Source of the DNA: Novosphingobium sp.
GTDB lineage: Bacteria; Pseudomonadota; Alphaproteobacteria; Sphingomonadales; Sphingomonadaceae
DNA: 64,000 nt
Direction of reading: 5' to 3'
Assembly: GCA_017745295.1 (NCBI GenBank)
Contig: JAGHZR010000017.1
Location: 1-64,000, forward strand
The translations under genes were made by a program, and so were the position numbers. Position 1 is the stretch's first letter. Each line of letters starts with the position of its first letter. This document shows positions 60,771 through 64,000 of this stretch, in pieces. Below the pieces are notes generated by a model that saw only the letters and a program-made list of their open reading frames with translations, was not told the DNA's origin and searched no databases.

Positions 60771-63689
60771 TCAGAAGTTGGCGCGCAGGCCCACCAGCAC
60801 CTGACGGCCCGGATAGTAGACCGAATAGGCCGCGTTCGAATACTGGAAGGTGGTGCGAAGCGGCTCGTTAGTGATGTTCAGCACGTCGAGCGTCAGACGC
60901 ACGCCGTTGTCGAGGAACGGCAGCTGGTAACCGGCCGAAAGGTCGAGCTGGCCGCGAGCGTCGGAGCGCAGCGCCGCCCCCGGGATGTTGTTCTGCGGAC
61001 CGTTCACGGCAATCGACTTGTCGTTCCAGACGTAGTTCAGGCTGACCGACAAACCGTGGTTCTCGTAGAAGCCCTGAAGGTTGTACGAGTACTTCGAGAC
61101 GCCAGTGGCAACCAGACCCGAGGACGACGACTGATCCAGATAGGTGCCGTTGGCCGAGAAGCCGAGCCCCTTGACGAGGAAGTCGAGCGGCTGGACCCAG
61201 GTCGCCTCGATACCCTTGATCTTGAGGTCGGACAGGTTGACCGGGCGGTTCACCGTGATCGGCAGGTCGCTGATCGCAAGGCCGGAAGCCGCAGCGCGGT
61301 TGCGCAGCGCGTCCTGCTGGGTGGAGAGCAGGCTGTCGAACGGAATGTTCAGCGAACCGAAGCTGGCGCTGGTCACCTGCGTTTCGGTGAAGCCCTGGAT
61401 GTTCTTCACGAAGGCCGAGAGACCGACATACCCGATACCGCCGGTGTAGATTTCACCGCCGATATCGTAGTTGTCCGAGGTGTAGGGCGTCAGGTCCGGA
61501 TTACCCGCAGTCGCCACCAGCGCCGAGGGGTCGGAGAAGGTGATGCCCGGCAGGATCTGGCCCGCATCCGGACGGGTCATGGTCCGGGATGCCGAAGCGC
61601 GCAGCTTGACGTTGTCCAGAAGGTCGTAGGTCAGGTTGATGGAAGGCAGGAAGTTGTCGTAGTTCGACTTGGCGGTGATATCGACGATGGTCGAGCCGAC
61701 CTGGCTCGGGCCGATGACGACCTGACGGGTGTGGGCATAGCGCATGCCTGCGTTCATGTGCAGGTCGCGGCCGAACAGCTGGGTGACGCCATTCAGTTCG
61801 AAGTAGGCGCCCCAGACCGTCTCGTCCATGTCGCCGGTCGCGCCGCCGGTCACGGCGCCGCGTGCTTCCGGCGCACTGTCGCGGTAGCTGGCATAGTTGG
61901 TGGCGGCCTTCAGCGCGTCGAAGTCCGGCACCACGAAGGCGTTGTAGCCGACGCTGCCGCTGGCGAGGTGGCCGAAGTTGTTGACCGGGAACTGCTTCAG
62001 GTACTGCGCGATGGCCGTCGTCGGAACCGAGCCGGTGGCGCCGGTGCAACCGGTGCCGCAGACCGACTGCTGGTAGGCAATGGAGTTGTCATAGGCGCGG
62101 ATCGAACGCTGGGCACGGTCGTAGGCGCCACCGACCTTGATGCTGAACTGATCGTCACCGATCGTGGTATCGAGATGCGCGCCCTTGGTCTCGGTGCTGC
62201 GGCGCACGAGCTGAATGTTCTGGCGATACCACTGCCAGCCGAGGTTCGGATCGTTGAGATCGACGTTCGTGGTAATAAGCGGGCGGTTCGAAGCGCCGGT
62301 ATTGTCGTAATAGACATCGACGCCCGAGTTCGGCGCGGTCTGGAACGCAAACGTCGGCTGTTCGCGGAAGAACTTGCTCTTCGACCAGTTGGCGCTCGCC
62401 TCGACCTTCACGGTGTCGGAGGGCTGCCAGGTAACGCTCGGGTTGATGTTCCAGAACTTGGTGGTCTGCTTGAACTGGCTGGCTTCGAGGAAGAACGAGG
62501 AGTTCGCGAACGTGCCGCTGGTGACGACGTTGTTCTCGTCCACGGTAAGACCGATCGGAACCATGCCGCCGGTCGCCTGAGCGCCGGTGCCCGGCCCCGA
62601 GTTGCGGACCTGCCAGTTCATGTTGACCTTGTTGTAGTCACGCTTGGACTTGGCCCAGATGCCGTCGAGAGCGAAGTGCAGCTCGTCGCTGGGGCGCCAT
62701 TCGAGCGAGGCCAGCGCCGAGATGCGCGAGCGGTCGCCGCTGGTCAGGCTGTTGCGGCCGAGGCGCGGCAGCAGCGCCGTGCTGAGCTGGCTGCGCGTCA
62801 GGCCCGACGTGGCGACGACATCGACCGGCTGACCGGCGACGAGGCCATGACCGGCATTCGCCGGGACCACGGAGGCCCAGTTCCAGTTGTTGTTGCCCGC
62901 GTCGGTGCAGCCGGTGCCGCACGACAGGTTGCCGTCGCCCCAGCCCACGGTCTCGAAACCGTCGACGCGGGTCTTGGTCTTCACACCGGCGACGCCGACG
63001 AGGATGCCGAAAGTATCGGTCGTGTGGCTGGCGACCAGCGCGCCGCGCGGGCTGACCTTGCCGTTGCTGTCGGTGTACTGGCCCTGCGCCACCGCCGTGA
63101 CATGCGTGCCTTCCTTGTCGAAGGGACGCGCGTTACGCAGGTTGACCGTGCCGGCGATGCCGCCTTCGAGGGTCGAAGGGGTCGGGCTCTTGGCGAGGTC
63201 GAGGCGGGTGAAGAGTTCCGAAGGGAAGAAGTCGAGATCGACTTCGCGGTTGGCGCTGCCGCCGTTGGTGCCGCCGTCCGACGCCACCTGAAGCTGCGAG
63301 CCGTTCAGCAGCACGCGGGTGAAGCTGGGGCCAAGGCCGCGGATCGCGACCTGGGTGCCTTCGCCGTTGATGTCGCGATTGAGGCGTACGCCCGGCATGC
63401 GGTTCAGCGTTTCGGCCAGGTTGGTCGCGGGCAGCTTGCCGATGTCCTCGGCGAAGATGGAGTCGCCGAACGTCACGGCGTCGCGCTTGGCGTTGGTGGC
63501 GCTGGCCAGCGAAGCGCGGATGCCGGTGACGATGATGTCCTCGGTCGTCGGTTCGTCCTGCGGCGCGGACGCTGCTGCATCGGTGGTGGTCGGAGCGGTG
63601 TCCTGCGCATAGGCGGCGGGAACGACGAAGCCCTGGAGCGCGGCGGCACTCAGGAGAACGGCACGAACGGAAATAAGGTTGGATCGCAT
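60771..63689 (-). CDS. TonB-dependent receptor of hemicellulose locus
   Basis: 972 aa from MRSNLISVRA, with GAGGGGATATCC before the ATG and a signal peptide ending AAYAQD. A plug domain (EDIIVTGIRASLASATNAKRD, FAEDIGKLPATNLAETLNRM, TQVAIRGLGPSFTRVLLNG) precedes a large barrel that closes with GRQVLVGLRANF. Residues of this type (IRASLxxAxxxKR) mark the oligosaccharide-associated receptors of Caulobacter and sphingomonads. Two TGKTAGCGSTATC operators sit upstream. The ligand is probably an arabinoxylan-type oligosaccharide. Confidence 0.92.
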   Translation of the reverse strand: MRSNLISVRAVLLSAAALQGFVVPAAYAQDTAPTTTDAAASAPQDEPTTEDIIVTGIRASLASATNAKRDAVTFGDSIFAEDIGKLPATNLAETLNRMPGVRLNRDINGEGTQVAIRGLGPSFTRVLLNGSQLQVASDGGTNGGSANREVDLDFFPSELFTRLDLAKSPTPSTLEGGIAGTVNLRNARPFDKEGTHVTAVAQGQYTDSNGKVSPRGALVASHTTDTFGILVGVAGVKTKTRVDGFETVGWGDGNLSCGTGCTDAGNNNWNWASVVPANAGHGLVAGQPVDVVATSGLTRSQLSTALLPRLGRNSLTSGDRSRISALASLEWRPSDELHFALDGIWAKSKRDYNKVNMNWQVRNSGPGTGAQATGGMVPIGLTVDENNVVTSGTFANSSFFLEASQFKQTTKFWNINPSVTWQPSDTVKVEASANWSKSKFFREQPTFAFQTAPNSGVDVYYDNTGASNRPLITTNVDLNDPNLGWQWYRQNIQLVRRSTETKGAHLDTTIGDDQFSIKVGGAYDRAQRSIRAYDNSIAYQQSVCGTGCTGATGSVPTTAIAQYLKQFPVNNFGHLASGSVGYNAFVVPDFDALKAATNYASYRDSAPEARGAVTGGATGDMDETVWGAYFELNGVTQLFGRDLHMNAGMRYAHTRQVVIGPSQVGSTIVDITAKSNYDNFLPSINLTYDLLDNVKLRASASRTMTRPDAGQILPGITFSDPSALVATAGNPDLTPYTSDNYDIGGEIYTGGIGYVGLSAFVKNIQGFTETQVTSASFGSLNIPFDSLLSTQQDALRNRAAASGLAISDLPITVNRPVNLSDLKIKGIEATWVQPLDFLVKGLGFSANGTYLDQSSSSGLVATGVSKYSYNLQGFYENHGLSVSLNYVWNDKSIAVNGPQNNIPGAALRSDARGQLDLSAGYQLPFLDNGVRLTLDVLNITNEPLRTTFQYSNAAYSVYYPGRQVLVGLRANF

Positions 63690-63752
63690 TGGATATCCCC
63701 TCCCATGTAACGGTGCGTCCACCTCATGGCGGATCGCGGCTCGCGCCACTGC

Positions 63753-63766
63753 TGGTAGCGCTATCA
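63753..63766 (-). promoter_or_regulatory. TGGTAGCGCTATCA operator before TonB receptor
   Basis: TGGTAGCGCTATCA with palindromic core TAGCGCTA, 64 bp upstream of the receptor ATG. Same motif as at 57274. Confidence 0.65.
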
Positions 63767-63809
63767 TTGCTCCTTACATATTCCCGGTGCAGTGGCGCGT
63801 CAACAGTTA

Positions 63810-63822
63810 TGTTAGCGGTATC
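63810..63822 (-). promoter_or_regulatory. TGTTAGCGGTATC second operator copy
   Basis: TGTTAGCGGTATC, one base different from the copy at 57274. It lies just 4 bp past the stop of the upstream GH35-like gene, 57 bp from the other copy (start to start), so the two sites fall on the same DNA face at roughly five helical turns and could be looped or bound cooperatively. Confidence 0.6.
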
Positions 63823-63826
63823 TTTT

Positions 63827-64000
63827 CTATCTATAAGCGTAGAGCTTTACGCGCTGGATCTGCCATTTCCCGGCCTCCAGCCGGATATGACGACCCTGAT
63901 GAGTCTGGTCGCCGTTGAGCAACCTGCCGGGAACCCACTTGCCGGTCTGGTCGAATTTGCCCTCGAACGCCGAATCGATCCCGGCCAGAGCGGCGGCATC
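63827..64000 (-). CDS. 3' end of GH35/DUF5597-type glycosidase (partial)
   Basis: The last 57 codons run off the right edge of the window and stop at TAG. The reading frame ends ...WVPGRLLNGDQTHQGRHIRL followed by a Trp-Gln-Ile-Gln-Arg-Val stretch and closing VKLYAYR. This closing pattern is typical of DUF5597 C-terminal domains in GH35-type beta-galactosidase-like proteins. It is in the same orientation as the receptor 137 bp downstream. Confidence 0.7.
   Translation of the reverse strand, partial: DAAALAGIDSAFEGKFDQTGKWVPGRLLNGDQTHQGRHIRLEAGKWQIQRVKLYAYR

Noticed and set aside
61056..63710. 884-codon open frame on the plus strand
   Set aside because: It is antisense to the TonB receptor, whose plug and barrel motifs are clear. 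Long antisense frames are common at this GC content.
1..64000. Search for CRISPR arrays, tandem repeats, transposases or phage genes
   Set aside because: No regular spaced repeats and no integrase, transposase, capsid or toxin-antitoxin signatures were recognised in any frame.

Overview
This 64 kb window looks like chromosomal DNA of a GC-rich alphaproteobacterium, most probably a Sphingomonadales member of the Novosphingobium/Sphingobium type. The inference rests on high GC content, two large TonB-dependent receptors, a MucR/Ros-family protein, hemicellulose-degrading genes, and dispersed inverted-repeat (REP-like) elements of a type common in sphingomonads. No rRNA, tRNA, CRISPR array, prophage or insertion sequence was recognised. 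It reads as a stable metabolic and transport region.

Layout. 1-2.7 kb: an inverted repeat, a terminator and a PDZ protein/response regulator/histidine kinase operon. 2.9-6.7 kb: a divergent, translationally coupled operon of a VirJ/AcvB-type hydrolase, a DUF2147 protein and the two-domain aminoacyl-phosphatidylglycerol synthase/flippase MprF. 6.8-11.8 kb: a REP element, CorA, then PQQ glucose dehydrogenase and an OprB porin on the minus strand. 12.4-19.3 kb: dicarboxylate/amino-acid symporter, S10 carboxypeptidase, a 26-residue membrane peptide, AraC regulator, EamA exporter and a ProP-type MFS transporter. 19.5-22.8 kb: GH3 glucosidase and a MucR-like protein with a degenerate zinc site and a histone-H1-like tail.

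22.8-32.0 kb is the most distinctive block. It is a minus-strand organosulfur cluster with ABC permease, ATPase, a thiol (cysteine-type) dioxygenase, a triple rhodanese, an SsuD-type monooxygenase, a TauD-type dioxygenase, a binding lipoprotein and a TonB receptor. The same inverted motif (TCAA-N9-TTGA) lies about 42-44 bp upstream of both the first gene and the receptor. A peroxiredoxin-like gene is divergent. 33-37.5 kb: GH28 pectinase, cytochrome c lipoprotein, an unknown exported protein, S1/P1 nuclease and TenA.

37.5-43.9 kb is the glycerol regulon (glpF-glpK plus a YegD-type Hsp70, divergent from glpD-glpR) with visible GlpR-like operators. 43.9-50.8 kb is a 5-oxoproline operon (fused oxoprolinase, DUF969, DUF979, DUF2891) divergent from a MarR-type regulator. 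50.9-56.4 kb: CDP-alcohol phosphatidyltransferase, TSUP exporter overlapping an ATP-grasp/membrane fusion protein, then CstA-YbdD. 56.6-64 kb is a hemicellulose/arabinoxylan locus: GH43 lipoprotein, polysaccharide deacetylase, SGNH hydrolase, TonB receptor and the 3' end of a GH35/DUF5597-type gene. A TGKTAGCGSTATC operator-like motif occurs three times in front of the GH43 gene and the receptor. A LysR remnant lies beside it.

The genes describe a scavenger of plant polysaccharide fragments, sulfonates, glycerol and pyroglutamate. Start codons were chosen by Shine-Dalgarno match, signal peptide position or ATGA-type overlap. Functions come from motifs read by eye; no database search was run.
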